From the NCBI GenBank assembly GCA_029207755.1, contig JARCOQ010000003.1, positions 2,196,759 through 2,260,758 of the forward strand: a stretch of DNA of 64,000 nt. Direction: 5' to 3'. Source of the DNA: Chamaea fasciata. Lineage: Eukaryota; Chordata; Aves; Passeriformes; Sylviidae. Every line of letters begins with the position of its first letter. Position 1 is the first letter of the stretch. Below the pieces are notes generated by a model. That model was not told where the DNA came from, did not search any database, and saw only the letters and a program-made list of their open reading frames with translations. A program made the translations under genes and the position numbers. This document shows positions 24,953-43,515 of this stretch, one piece after another.

Positions 24953-27900
24953 CCTCAAAGAGCCAGGAGTTGTTATAGTTAGTTATAATAATCTCGGTCC
25001 TCCCTGAATTTCTAAAAGCTCTCCTATTCCAGTGACTCTGCTTCATAGACAAGGCAAAAAATAAAACTGGAGTGTAATTACAGAGTGACTCTGTATTCTG
25101 CTGTGGGCTCCTTGTGTTTATTTGGCTGAACCCAGCCCACCTCCAGCCTTCTTGTTCCCTTGCACAGGTCCCAAGGGAGCTGTCAGTATTGCAACGATAT
25201 GACCATCACTGCAAACTAAGTAGGGTTTCTGTCATGCTGTGATGGTGATTAAAAGGCAGCATCATAGCTTTTAACTCCTGAAATAATTCTGGGAAGCACT
25301 AAGCTACAGGAATTCTGGCGAATTCATAAGCGACCTTTTTTTCAGAACATGGGAAAAAACAAAAAGATCTTACTCTTCAAAGGTGTTTAGCACCTTGGGT
25401 TTTTTTCTTTAGGTGCCTAAATTTCAAATGAAATTGCGAGCTCTAATAAGCAAATAGTTCAAGTTTTGCTGATGTTTACAGTGAGGAGCCACTCCAAGCT
25501 TCATGAGAAACTTCATGTATTGTGCCAATGGGGAGATCCTACCCCTTATGCTCCGTGTGAGCTTGTTTTCCACAGTTGTAAGGTCCAGGTTTAATTTCTT
25601 GCCTAAGAATACTCCTGAGAGTTTACGAAGTCTGAGGTTAAACTCACTCCTTTTGCTCCTAATAGACAGTAAAATGAGATTAAGCGATAACCTTTATATC
25701 AAAAGCAGTATTTAATCAACTAAACAACGCTGAGGAACAACCCTGGGCACTGGGAGACAATGAGCGCTGCTTAATTCCTCAGAAAAATGCCTGGTTTGAC
25801 CCAGGCCAAGCAGCAGCCTCCCAGATGGAGCCAGAAATTACCAATCCTGCAGGAGTTACATGGAACACAGACCTTTTTTTGCATGTGCCTGCTCAGTGCA
25901 GGAAGCTCAGGAAGTTTAAGGTGTGGACAAAAACTTATAGGATGAGCCCCGCCAACCTCATCAGCTCTGCCTTGCTTTTAGACATAAATAAAGGAGACAC
26001 GTAGCAGAATGGGTTAATCGTACAGGTCAGATGATCTGCTCCAGAACTTAAAAGCTCCAAAAGAAGAGGGAAGTGTCTGCATTTGCAAATGTGTGTGAGT
26101 CTGTGTGGGTGTGAGTGTAAACATGCACATTCAGGGGGAAAAAAAATCTTTCAAGAAAATCACAGAATACCCACCACTTTTTTTTTTTTTTTTTTTTTTT
26201 AACAAGGAAAAGAGATGCCAAGATCTTTGAATTAATTATTCTCTGTGAATCACTCTTGCAGTTAAAAGCCATACCAGCATTTCCAGAAAAACTTTCAGTT
26301 CGGTGTATGTAAACGAATTTAAAGAAAACAAACAAACAGACAAGAAAATGTGAAGATAAAAGGCTTGAGATAATAAGATTAAAGATGTTAATTGGAGGCT
26401 GTAGCTTCTACAGACTCTGACAGTGGAAGAGTTCCTACAAAAGGCTCCAGCTCTGCCCTGCCGGTCCCAGTCATTGCGAACCTGTATCCCAGCAATGTTC
26501 TCGCCAAACCCACCTCACTGTGCAGGCTTTGACTCAGAAAAGCACACAGGCACATGTCGAGGTGACAGGTTTAGAGTTTTAGGTTTGTGCATGCATTTAA
26601 GATCTTCGGGTCTGTGTTTAAACACATAATTACAGCTGTGTAAGTGCTTTGAACTTGGGCAGTGATTTCCCCAAACCACGTGTGTCCCCCCAGCCTTCTG
26701 GATCACTTCATTCCTCACCAAGGATGCCAACATTTCCCACCCCTGCCTCAAATCAAGACCTCAGTGTCCTCTGTGATCCTGCATTATCATACTTGCTCCT
26801 CACGTATAACCCATGATTTTAAAGTCTTGAACTAATAAGCTCTCCAAAAGAGATGAATAGTCTAAAGAACAGGTGGAGGGAAAAAAAACAACAGGGAAGA
26901 AGTTTTATGGTGTGTTTGTTTTACTTTACGCCCCGGATTTACAGCTGATGAACTCACGGGGAGTCATCTATTGTTCATACTCCGGCTGAATGGTTTTACT
27001 TGAAAAGGGAACCGGCGAATTAAAGCGTTTGACTTTAATTATCCCACAGTTTAAAGTGCTGTTAGAAAATGCCTATCAGTTTTAAGCCTCTATTGTCCAG
27101 GAAACCACTGGGCGAGTGTGTCTGCAAGGAAAGCACGCTCATGGGATAGGCAACGACCACATCAGGAGTCGGAAGGCATTGTCAGGATGACTCTTCCCCC
27201 TTCAAACAATCGTGTTTACATGCACCAAGCCATTGTAAGTGGATTGCTGCACTACTGCTGTTGTAATACTGTGCCTGCAAGAGACGGTGTCAGCCAGAAC
27301 AACAAGCCGAGAAACACATGAACTCTCTCCAATTAAGCTTTTTTACCTAGCAAGTGCTCATCCAGGTTCACTCCAAAGGCTGAGAAAGATTAAAGATTCC
27401 CTGAAAAAGGTTCAGGCCAGAGCAGACGAGGGGGAAATGAAAAGCTTGTGCTGCAATAGAGATGGGCTAATGCTTGGCAACAAAAACATTCCAGCCTGGG
27501 AAGCTGCTACTGCGATCGTGGGCTGCCGGCAGGGCAGCGTGCCAGGACGCTTCTGAAATGCGACTGCGGTTGGGGAGAGAGCAATAAGAAAATGTCTCAC
27601 ATGCCAGAGCAAACCTCTGCTACCCCAGCAGGAAATGGGGATGCAAAGGGAAGCCTAGTAGTCAGCCGCAAGACCCGCTCTCCCTCCCTGACATTCTTGT
27701 CACCCAGCGAGGTGCGAGACAGGAGGCGACACAAGCGCGCCCGCCCCCCTGCTCATCAGTAGCGACAAATCCTGCCTGGAGTTGCTGTGGTTCTCCTGAA
27801 ACTGTTGCTCCAAAAGCGAAAATCTGGCCTGGTTACGTAAAGGCTTCTGCTGTGTCAGTGCAACCCTGCTTCGGATGGAGCAGGACACGACTGTGCCTCC

Positions 27901-30900
27901 AGCCAGAACGCCAGGGGTTTAATTACTGCCCCACCGACCTCGCAGCAGCCGTGACGTCTGCTGCTGAAATCTGCTTCGAGACTGTCAGATGAAGCTGAGT
28001 ACGTGCTGTCTCCCACCCCTTCTCCTGCCTGCGTGGATGCTCCATCTCCATGGGCAGAGCTGCTCTCCCACGTGGTGGATATCTACAGCGCTGAGCTAAG
28101 AGGGAGAGAAATTCTGAAATTCTGAAATAAAACCCTCACTGGAGAACACCAATTGCTTGGCTCTTTTTCTCCTTTGGTTTCATGTTTTCCCCTTGCGGGT
28201 TTTCCATGCTGCCTCAGCCTTGAAGACCTCTTCTCTGACTGGTGCCCACGCCAGCCAGCAATGCCTGAAAGGGAAATTTCCGAGGCAGAGCATTTCTGGC
28301 ATATTTTCTGCTTGCCATCTGTCTACAGGGAAACATCCTCAGGGCAGGAGCCTTCTGTGTCACGGGTTATATCCTGTTGGTCCCCATCAGATAATGAAGC
28401 TGTTATTAATTAAGACAGGCTGAGCAGGGACCGGTGCTCTATATATACAGTGTGCACTGCACTCAGGTGAGTGGGAGGTAGGACTGGGAGTCTGGAGACC
28501 TTCTGAGTGTCTCAGGGGTCAAACACAGGATTTATCTGGGCTGATACTGGGTATTTACATTGTTAGTGACAGTTCTGGGCTCCCTTAAGACCCTGAGGAT
28601 AAAAATAGGTAATTGTAGATCTCATGTTTCCACAGGAACCATGATGGTTTGTTCCATCCTAAATTCCTTTATACAGCCTCAGTGCCAAGTTGATGGTGCT
28701 GAAGTTGGACAGATGAAGATGGTGAGATGAGTCTGACTCCAACACACTTGACCTCTCACAGTTGTCCTTGTTGATATGGTGATGGCGAGAACATTTCTCA
28801 GTTGGGTGGCCTGAGAGTGAAAAATAGTACCCAGCTTATTTTTGCTTAGAGTTATACTCAAGGGCAGCACTGGCTTTCCCAACAGATGAACAAAAGCCAT
28901 GTTCTTGATCACATAATTTCTCCTGACTCCCAGAACCCTGCACACACATGCATTTTTGTGCTAGAAAAAACACATGTGCCTTTGCTGGGAAAAGACTCTA
29001 ATATTTGAATATCATAGAACTGTAATTAATACTCAGTTTTTTCCTCAAGTAAAGCTCTTCCAGAAAAAAAAGAAAAATTCTAAGGGAGATGTACTCTCAG
29101 CAAAGAGGACTAGATACATATGCCTGTCAGAACACATGGAAGAAACTAGAACTAATACCACACAGACACTTTCATGTTGTAAAAGTCTGCCAGGTTAGGA
29201 GGTGGATGCACAGAGAGAAAAGCTTCCCAGTTATTCTCTGGCACAAATCAATGTCACAGAGCTGCTCTGATGGAACAGAAGCTTCATACAGCACCACTGT
29301 TATTACATATTGATTCAGAGTGTCCTCAGGGTCTGTCCATTTAACTGGTGCACTGCTTTCAGAATGGGTTTTGGTGTGTCCCATCATGCTGCATTCCTGC
29401 TTTTGGAGAGACCTGGTGGAATGACTGAATTGGGTTTTTTTTTTCCATAAGGGTGCTGAAACCACAGCAGTTTCTGAAACAGGTGGCAGGAAACATGGGC
29501 ACCTTTAGGACCAGCCACCCTAACAGGACACCAGCTTGCTATGTAGGTCACAGGTTCTGGGAAAACACAGCAACCTTGGCTTTGAAGGACAAATGGAAAG
29601 GTCAATTCTTCTGCGGATGGTTTGATCATTAGATGCCCTTGCCCTCCAGCTCTGCTTGTTTAAAAGGCACAGCGCTTCTTTAGGGATAGGAGTGGCTGCT
29701 GACCTCGATATTTAACTAATAATTAAACGCGATCATTGCAAAAAGGCGAAACCATCGCTTTTTGACACGGATGATTTTGGGGAGGGGTTGTATGGGCACA
29801 TTTGGGACATTCAGGTTGCCCTTGGAAAGCCCTCTGTCACCCTGGGAATTGCCCACCAGAGCTGAAAACAGCAGAAGAACGTCACAGAAAAGATGGGGAG
29901 ATTAGGAAAACAGAGTGATGTGGGGAAGCTGGAAGGAGCTGGGAGAGACTTGGAGGAGGAAACAGCTGGAAAATATGCTTTGCTTATTCAGTGGACAAAC
30001 AATGCAGCTCCTCCATCATTAAAAATTAATCACCCTGGGTGCTCTGGCCCAAACTGACAAAGGGTTTAGGTGTGGTGACAGAAACTCCCACACCTCCCTT
30101 CCGTGTGCCTGCATCCAGCAGGGAAATACCCAAACCCCAGCTTCTCACCTGCACCTCCAATATGAGGCACCATAATTGCTGGGTAATTGCAATTAACACT
30201 TAAAATGGCCAACAGGAAACACTAAGAAAATGCACCTCCTGCCTCCTCCAGCTGGATTTTGAATCCCACTGGTACATGGGAACAAAGGAGGATTGTTCCT
30301 TGCTTTATCCCTCATGTTGTCGTGCCCAGATTCGGTGCACCAACCAAGGGCACCGTGACACTCACCAAAGGCAAGGCAGACATGGAAATGTCACCTTCAG
30401 CCTGAGATCAATCCAGCACATCCTGTCAAAGCACCCACACTGGCTGCAGGGAAGGAAAGATGTCTTGGCTCATCCTGACATCACACCACTGGGCAGCCAG
30501 TGAGGAATGTTAGGTTCATGACACAGAAGAGATGGAGGACAAGGCCACCTAGCCCAGGAAAAAGAATATTCTTCTGCTAAGGTGTGAAGGAGGGAAATCT
30601 TCACGCATCCTTTCTTGACCACCATTTGTGTGTATTGTTCAAATAATTGTCTTTGAACAACAGCCAGTAAAGCCTTATTAGTCCAAGGAACAAATTGATA
30701 ATCAGCAAAAAGTCTTGGCATTAAGGGAAGAAGATTACCAAAGCACCTGGGGATGTAAAACATTCAGAAGACAACCAGTGGACTAGAAGCTAATGGGTGA
30801 GGGCCTTCCCCTCCAGACAAACCATCCTGTCAGGAGAAACCAGACACACAGGGATCCCACCCACTGGAAGTGTCAGTCACAGCACCTGGAGGGAGAAAAA

Positions 30901-32170
30901 ATTTGATTCACCAAACTTACTTGTAAATTCCCATTGATTTTGCTGCTTCCTACAATACGAGTGGGACAATCTCCAAAATTGCATCTGTGTTTCAGAGGCA
31001 AATCCCCTTGTGGAGGACGCCTTTAATTAACTCATGGCCATATCACACCATGAAACTCATGCCACTCATCCAGCAGTTGTCATCTAGTCCTCAGAGAGTG
31101 TGATGGTCTCTTCTGAGCCATTAGAAGCATTCCTAAAATATCAGGGGGGATCCTTTAGAGCAAGTGCCTTCGCTTTTTGGCCAGCAGACCTGTGGCACCC
31201 GTGGCCCACCTTTAAAAGGTCTGTTAAAGTTAAGAAAACCAACCTCTTCTCAGCAGGTTTCAATTTACCATCAAAGAGGCTGAAAAGCCCCCCAGAGTAT
31301 TTCCAGAGTTTACAAATCGAGACAATTTACAACCTGCTAGGTTAGATCTTCCCATCAAAATTCCCATTGAACCTCTCCCTCTCTGGGTAACAAGATGTGA
31401 GAGGACCATGACCCAAGGGGGCATGGCTGCAGGCATGAAGAAGCCTTCTCACCCAAGTTATTCATCAAATGAAGAACACAAATGAGTCTTACTGTGTTGT
31501 GAGCCTCTCAGGGCTCAAAGAAGTTGAGGCTACAGAGCTGGAAGTCCAATTTTGTCTCTCCCCTTGGGAAACGTCTTCCCATAAGTAGTTACTGAACCAA
31601 TATTGTGAGCGTCCTTACTGTGCCACCACCTTTTATCCACTTCCAGAACTCTGTTAGAGAGTAGAAAATGTTCAAAGCCACAGATCTTCAGCATTAAAGT
31701 GCTGACTGATGGAGTAGTTCCCTAGGATAAGGCAACCCCCAAACACAATGCCAAGACAAACATGCAAGGATGTGTTCTCTGCCACTCCGCCGCCTGGGTG
31801 ATCACAGACAACAGGAAGGCTCAAAAATCCTTAAAAACCCCAAAGTTTCGGGAAAACGGACAACAAACTGAGAAGCCAGAACCCCTCCAGTGCCCCTGGT
31901 GAGAGAACAAGTGAGAAGACAAGTGGAACCCCACCATTGTGACATCAAAGGGCAACAGAAAAGAACCTTGGACTACTGGACTAAACACAAAATTGGAAGA
32001 AAACAGGTTTTGCTGGCTCTCTGGCTCATGGCATGACTTGGTGCTCTCCCTGCAGTGTCACTGTGCCTTCACTACACTTGGGACTCAGTTGTCCTGATTA
32101 GGTGAGGACAGGTTTGTTCTCCTCTGCTCCCTCACCTCTGCCTGCACTACAGGCTCAGGGGACTCTTGCC
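24953..32170. other. no recognised gene; possible regulatory DNA near 26.9-28.0 kb
   Basis: No coding family is recognisable. A 26-base poly-T-type tract lies near 26180-26205. Around 27.8-28.0 kb there is a GTTACGTAA motif (27832-27840), a PAR-bZIP/NFIL3 type site, and a TGACGTCT CRE-like site near 27954. The rest is unremarkable A/T-leaning sequence with short ORFs. Confidence 0.45.
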
Positions 32171-32262
32171 CTGCTTTGCCACTGACCTGCTAAGCCACTT
32201 TCTCTCTCAGCACCTCTGTTTCCTCATCTTTGAAATTAGGATTACAACCGCTGTGAGAGACA
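32171..32262 (+). mobile_element. ancient MIR-like (CORE-SINE) remnant
   Basis: Motifs in MIR order: CTGCTTTGCCACTGACCTGC, CACTTTCTCTCTCAGCACCT, CTGTTTCCTCATCTTTGAAA and TTAGGATTACAA. It is short and diverged. Confidence 0.55.
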
Positions 32263-32309
32263 CTTTGATGTCCACAGACGGAGTGTGCTGCGGCACATAT
32301 GAGCATTCT

Positions 32310-32455
32310 CTCTATTTTATATACTATAAAATATATAATATAATATATTACATATAATATATCACTGTGGGGCTTTTTTCTTTTGTTTATTCGCTTTTAT
32401 TATTAAAAATGGAAATCAATGAACAACCCTAAATATATATATATATATATAAAAT
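32310..32455. repeat. AT-rich tracts including (AT)n
   Basis: An imperfect TATAATATA stretch near 32315-32360 is followed by an (AT)n dinucleotide run near 32432-32452. Both are low-complexity. Confidence 0.85.
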
Positions 32456-32459
32456 AAAA

Positions 32460-35400
32460 GGGAAACGTTTTGGATCAGCTCTCTCTTTTGAAGATAATTA
32501 TGGGGGAGAAAGCAATTTTGAAACAAAAGTGGCAAACAGCAACGCTCAGAATCTGAGAGGCGGAACGTATTTGTCCACCCCGCAGTCGGCTGTTGCAATA
32601 TTCCTCCTCTCCTCCATTTTCTAAGTCACGTAGAAAACATTCTTCCTAGATAAATTATTCAGCTCTGAACTGCTGCAATGCACAGCAGGATGCCTGTAAG
32701 AGCAAAGTGCTGCTCATGGAGGGCACCTCGCATGACCCAGACAGGAAGAGGAGTTCAGACTGCAACAAGTGCTGGGTGGGAATGCAGAACCTGAAACCCA
32801 CATGCACAGAGAAACCTGGCTGGATCAGCCACCCAGAGCAGCTCCCAACTCTCCTTTTCCTCACAGGAATGGCTGTGTTCCCAGTGCTGACTGAATGGGG
32901 TGTTCTGAAGCTGCTGTAGGAGGATAAACAGAAGTTGTGAGTCTCAAACTTGTACCTGCAGATGCTGGGGAACTCAGTCAGATGCTGGCTCTGCTCCTCA
33001 TGCACCAAAACCAGCAAATCACTTTGGACAAACCCGTGGTGCCCAGGAAATCCAGCAGGGACTGCACTGCCCACAAATGACTTAAGTGCAGAATTCGCTC
33101 TGCAATACAACTTGAGCTGCTGGGGCCACCAATTAAAAGGTAAAGATGAGATTCCAATGTTCCACATTTAATTTGCAGAAAGTACTTTAAAAAACAAGAA
33201 CATTGAGGCAGGTTTTTTTTTAAATTACAGGTGAAGAATATTCCCTGCAGAGCTTTTCAAAATAATGAACAGCCCCCACCCTGTCCTGCAGACAGTGAAA
33301 AGCTACAGGAAGCCTCTTTTGGACCGAGCAGTGTGATGGTATGTTTGGATACCTCATTTTTGCAGTACAAAGTACTTCATAAATTCAACTACATTTTATG
33401 AGCTCATTAGGAAAGCAAACAGAAAACCCTGGCAAATAAAGGCTCCGTATACTTTGTACATAGGAATCTAACGTGTAATTTCACTCATTCACCACTTAAT
33501 TTATTAGGTTTGAATTAATTCTGAATACCCAGGAGATTCCCTAAATCCACCAGGACAGTGTCCTGGCCAACCTGTTTCAGGGAATCCTGCTGGGGCAGAT
33601 GTTGGACCAGAAGACGTCCACAGGTCCCTCACCCTCCACACTTGGGTGGGACACTCTGCTTTGGTTTGTCTCCTCAAGCACCTCAGCTCAGAGCAGCTAC
33701 CTGTTGGGAAGGATGCTGGGACCAGGAATGATCCCAAACTCAATCCTCCCTCAAGACTCATCCCCAAACAACAGCTCCCCACTCCAGAAAATCCTGTGGC
33801 AACACAGTCAGAAGAAAGACCATTTTATTGTGGACATCAGCTGTGGAGGGGGGCCAGGGGTCACAGCACTTCAGCTGGTGAACGCAAATCAGCACCTGCA
33901 GCAACAGAGTCACAGAACACCGAGAAAAACAGAAAGGCAGAAGGAAGCAGGATTTTGCTCCCTTTGGGAGAGCAGCCCCTCAGCTGAAAGGGCTACTGGT
34001 GAGTTGTCACCTGGCCCCAGCAGACTGAGCACGGCAGAGCCGGGACTCTCTGTGATCCCAGGCTCCCTGTCCTGCAAGACAGGTTTTCTCCCAGGTTTTC
34101 TGTCAGTGAGCACATACCAGTGCTGCTGGTGGCTCCCCAGACCTCTCCATCTCCCTGACTGAGAGCACCGTGGGACTCCCCTTCCCTCCCTCCCTCCCAC
34201 ACAAGCTCCCTCCACTGGCTGCACATCCCTGCACCACAGCACAGCCAGAGGCAGCTGAAAGTCTCCCGCTGTCATCTCTGCTGGCCTCCACCAGTTTCTC
34301 CAGGCTCCCAGCACTGCCTGGCCTCCACTGGGAAAGAGGGGAGTAGGAGAAGGTGTGCAGCGATGCCTCCACTGCTTGGCTGGAGCACCAGCACTCAGTG
34401 GGTGAGCCCAGAGCAGAGAGACTCTCCATGACATGGAGGCAGCCCAAAGACCTGCTGCAGCCACAGGGACACCTCTCCCCAGCTGGGGAGCTGTGCCTGG
34501 AGCATCCCCCAGCTGACCCCAGCAGTGCGGCCATCCACAGCTCTTTCCACTGCAGAAAGAGAGCAGGGACAGCCTTCTCCCAGAAGGAGAGCAGACATGG
34601 GTCTTTGCACTCGTGGGGAAGGGCGCGGTGGCAGAACAGAGGTGCTGCCCAAGCTCTGGCTCCCTCCGCCCTCTGTGTGGCATGGGCACAGCTGGGAACA
34701 TCTCCTGCCTGCCTCTTGGGTGTGGGAACCACAACTCACCCAAAACTGGCGATGCAGGAGCCAGTGGGAAAGAGGCAGGTAACGAATGTTGTATCTTCCT
34801 GGTGATCTCCCTGCTCTTCTTCCTCCCCAGCCAGCTCTTTCCTCCCAGCCGGCTGTTCCAGGGGACAAAGGGTGCAGTTTGGTGCCCTGTTTACTGTAAG
34901 GAGAGGCAAGCAGTGAGCCGGAGGTGGCTTCCAGTGCATCTGACATGCATTGATGCACATGCCCTCAGATCCTGGGGCAAAACTTCAGTAAACAGTCTTC
35001 AAGACAGATATTTCTGCTACACACATGTTCAGCACCAGATGAGCAGCAGTTCTGTGTGTGAACAAGCAGCTCAGCCACCAGGACCATCTCCTTAAACACC
35101 ACTTTACACAACCTGTTACTGGGAGCCCCAGAAAACCAACTTCTCCAGGAGATTCACACACAGCCAGAGCTCGAACCCTAAGGGCAAAACCCTTGACCCC
35201 AATAATTCAGGGGGCAACAAGAAGCAGTGAAGCCACATGAAATAAACGTCAAGAGAGGGGTGCTGTTCTCCTGGCCCTGGGTTTCCTCCTCCATCCCCGG
35301 GGATGTGACAGCACAAGCCTGTGAAAGCACACAGGCTGCTGAACACTCCCTCCGTGCTGTCTGTACTGATAACTGTCACCTGTCTTTCCCACGGGTGAGC

Positions 35401-38200
35401 GTGGGAGGGCAGGGTCAGGGACATCTCCACCAGAACACAGCACCCCGTGGTTTCACCTCGGTGCTCGGTGCCAGAGGAATCCGTCCTCGGAACACTTTGA
35501 AGCCAGAATATTTCCTGCTCTGCTCTCCAGTCCCCTGCCCCTTCCCCTGTCATTGTCAGAACCATCCTCTCCCAAGTCCTGCCTTGGACACCCCACTCAG
35601 GCTAAATTGATGCCTGAAAAAACCCCTCCAACTGAGGATTTGCAGTGGCAAAGCTACAAAGGTAAAAAAACCCCTCGCCATAAAACCCCAAATAATTGCT
35701 TATCAGCACTGCCATTCAGGTGTAATTCGGAAAAGGAGCATTTCCTCTGAACTATTAAACACTTGTCTCCAACCACTGAATCACATTTATTCCCAGACAT
35801 TCTCCTTTATTGTATTACTCAGCTTTTTCCGAGCCTTACAAAAAACCAGGAGTGGGGTGCCTTGCCGCCCAGAAACCAAAGGAAGCTTCCATGAAACCAG
35901 CGAACACCTCCCATCCTCTCAACATTGTCATTAAAAAAGCAAAACAAACCAGAGAGGTTCTACAAGTCAGCTTATAAACCCAGGCATGAGGAGAGTAATG
36001 TCAGTGGTAATGGGGCAAGAAAGGCAGGGTAATTATACCACACCAAATTTGCAATCGTGCTGCATTCCTTGCCAGTGAAGGCCAGCTAAGAGTTAGATAC
36101 ACCTTTTTAAATCATCAAAGGGAGTGGCTGCAAGATACAAGGTGTTGGGATTAAGATGAAGTTCTGGGTTTGCCAGTTCTCAGCCGTGGCTTTGGTGGCT
36201 GGGCTGGGCATGTCATTAACTGCTCCCAAACGGTGTTCATGCCATGCCACTTCTTTTTAATCTTTATATGATTCTCTGCATTTCAAGAGTCCCAGGCTCC
36301 TGCTGAGCAAAAGGCTGTGCAAACCCAGAAACGGAAGACAGTACCCATCCAAAAGGTTTTTTGCACTTGGTCAACCAGACTGGTTTGGTAGCTTGTACCT
36401 CAGCACCATTTCAGTGGTGCACAAATATTTATCGTGTTGCTCCAGCTACTACCACAAGGTCTCCGAGCTCAGGCCCTCAAGAGCTTCCCTGCCAAGAAAG
36501 CTGTTTAAAACACTGAACGGGGGCTATTTTGTACAGATGATTTAACAAGCACTACATGGGTGAGGGAACAGATTTGCCCGAGACCTCTCCTTTTTCAGAA
36601 GAACAAGTAGAGGAGCATTCAGGTGCAGCAATCGCCCTGCAGCTCTTAGCAGAGGGGAATCATCTGGGAAACTGGGTCCCAAGGAAGCCCCTCCAAGTGT
36701 GAGAGGCAAGGTGCTGCCCAGATGTGGAATCCTACTCCATGGACTGCTGGGCAATGCAGGTAATCTTCTGCTGGAGAACACTTCCCTTCTTCCCTGGAGA
36801 AACTACAGGAGTGACCATCACGCAGGCAGGGCAGTGGCACACAGAGGCAGCGGTCCTCTCTGGCTGCCTCACATTGCTGATGGTGTACAGAGGATTTCAG
36901 TGTCCTCCTGGACAGTTACAGGCTAAGAAGATAACGTGGCAGAGAAACAGACGGGCAGAGCTTTAAAAACTCACAAATGTCCTTTTCGATCTAAATTTCA
37001 TAGTGAGGGTTGTTCCAGTCAATCCACGGCCAGCAAAACAAGTGCTGCATTTGTGCTGGTTTTGGGAAAACACGCCAAAAAGACAAGAGCAAGGCAAAGC
37101 AGCTAGCCAAATGGCCAAGTCTTGCTATTTAATTATTTTGAAATGAAAAAGTTCATTTAAAACCAGCTACAAAACAAATACATAATGACGGCCTCTCCCT
37201 TCATAAAACATCATGCTTTGGCACGAACAACTGGCTGGCCTGATTTTATGTCCAATGAATTTAATTTTATCTAACAAAGTGGCTCTCTGTAGAGCAGAGA
37301 AGACAAAGGGTTCTGAAAAGAGCTCTTTGGACAGTGTGTAACACCATACAACTAAATAAATTTTAAAAAAAGGTTGGGATGATTTCTGCTCTCTCTTAGG
37401 CCAACAGAATAAGAAAACATAATGCAGCTGGCATCATCATCATGGTGTGGTGAGCAGCATACAGGAGCTGAAACCCATCAAGCTAATTCCAGTTCCACTT
37501 TGTGGTAAACTTGTGAGTGCACTCACCTGACAACTGTACAGCCAGCTGTTTCTGATGTGTGATGGGTTCATGTTACTGCACTATTTACAAATTCAGTCTC
37601 CAGCAAGATGCTTTTCTGTGTGGTGATGAGACATTCAGTGTTTCAGCAAGGAGAAAACAGTCCAGTGGTTTTCCCATGCCGAGACCTGGGCCACAGGGAT
37701 GCTCACTGTGCCCAGCTGTGCTGGTACGCCCTGAAGAAGCCATGACTTCAGTTCGTGACTTCCAAACATGAGCTTCTCTGAGCCATCTCCAACTGGGCGT
37801 CCAGAGAGGAAAACATGCCCAAATTAGTGGGCATTAGTGGAAAAATAGCCAGGCGTCTAAACACTTGCACAATCTCTTCTTACACTCAGTACCTCTTGAT
37901 TTCTCAAACGGCATCACCTCCTGATTGCAAGTGTTTCCCAACGGACACCATCCTATTGAAACCCTAAATATTGCAATGACTTCGCTTCTCCCACTTTACT
38001 TAATGTAATTAATCCCCGCAGTGCCTCGGAGGAGGAAGGACAGGGACAATCACCAACCCAGCCCCAGTGTGTAAGCGAGAGGCTCGAAAAGCCGAGGCAC
38101 CGTGTGAGGTCCTGCAGAGAGCACTGTTGCTGTGTCACGTTCCTAAAGGGATGCTCATGCCACCAAATCCCAGCGGTGAAGAAGCGACAAGAAAGCCTTC
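32460..38200. other. no recognised gene; GC-richer block with unconvincing long ORFs at 33.9-35.6 kb
   Basis: The longest ORF of the window (277 codons, minus, 33910-34743) overlaps 187- to 209-codon ORFs in other frames. This is the pattern of stop-poor GC-rich sequence rather than a gene: no domain, membrane segment or conserved motif is visible, and no clear splice structure was found. From about 35.8 kb to the CpG island the sequence is A/T-richer and without recognised features. Confidence 0.45.
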
Positions 38201-38610
38201 CTCAATTCCCCCCCACCCAAGACCCCGAACTCATCAAAACGACCATGACAGCGCGTTTGGCGGGTCGAGTCACCGCCGCTGCGGTGCAGGCGAGGGATCC
38301 CCGGGGCGGGACACGGGCAGGGCCGGCGGGCTCGGCCGGAGGTGGCCGCGCTCCCGCAGACACCGCCGCGTTGCATAACTGCGGCCACCGCCTGGCAATG
38401 GCAGCCTCCCTCTGCCTCGGAGCTCTGCCCACCGGCCCCGCTCGGGGTTTCAGCCCCCTGAAGGGGGGACACGGAGAGGAGAGAGGGGTGCATGTTCATT
38501 TCGGAGGGGCCGAGCAGTGTTCCCCCACCTCTGGAGGAAGGGAGTCACCCAGCACGCCCGCCTCGGCACATCCTCTTGGCCGAGGTGTCCGAGGTCGGAC
38601 ATCAAGGTGA

Positions 38611-43059
<4,449 letters not shown>

Positions 43060-43515
43060 GCTTGTTGGGACTGCAGATTCCAAACCAGCTCAGGTGCCAT
43101 CGTCTGTTGGGAGCAGTGACAGCCGGCTCTGGACACAGCTATGGTAGGAAGGCTGCCCCGTTCCTTTTCCGCATGCAGTTCTTCACTCCTGTGCCGATGA
43201 ACCGGGCTGGTTGGTTTTTTTTTTTCTATCCTAACGAAGAGCACTGTTGGTTTTATAGACATTGAGCCTTTTTTTTTTGTGTTTTTTTTTTTTCTTGGAT
43301 CAAAATAACCCACCTGTGCTGGATAATCAAATTGGAATGGATTCGGAAAGACTTTGCAGTCCTGTTTCAAATCTCGCAGAAAAGGCAATCTCTGAAACCG
43401 GTTACTGAACGGTAGTGACAACAAAAAAAACCAAGTTTTTATTTTGCAAATATTTGTTTCTGCACTGAAGTGGAGTAGTGTAGCACAACATAGGGCCACG
43501 TGCTGACGTCCTTAC

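Noticed and set aside
28440..28467. TATATATA box followed by a CAG|GTGAGT donor, read as a promoter plus first exon
   Set aside because: The donor lies about where transcription would start, leaving no room for an exon.
33910..34743. 277-codon minus ORF as a gene
   Set aside because: Overlaps three other long ORFs in GC-rich DNA, no domain or membrane segment, no splice partners seen.
43264..43295. Poly-T runs after LGALSL as a terminator
   Set aside because: Runs of T do not end RNA polymerase II transcripts; a proper AATAAA with a downstream GT-rich element lies at 45097.
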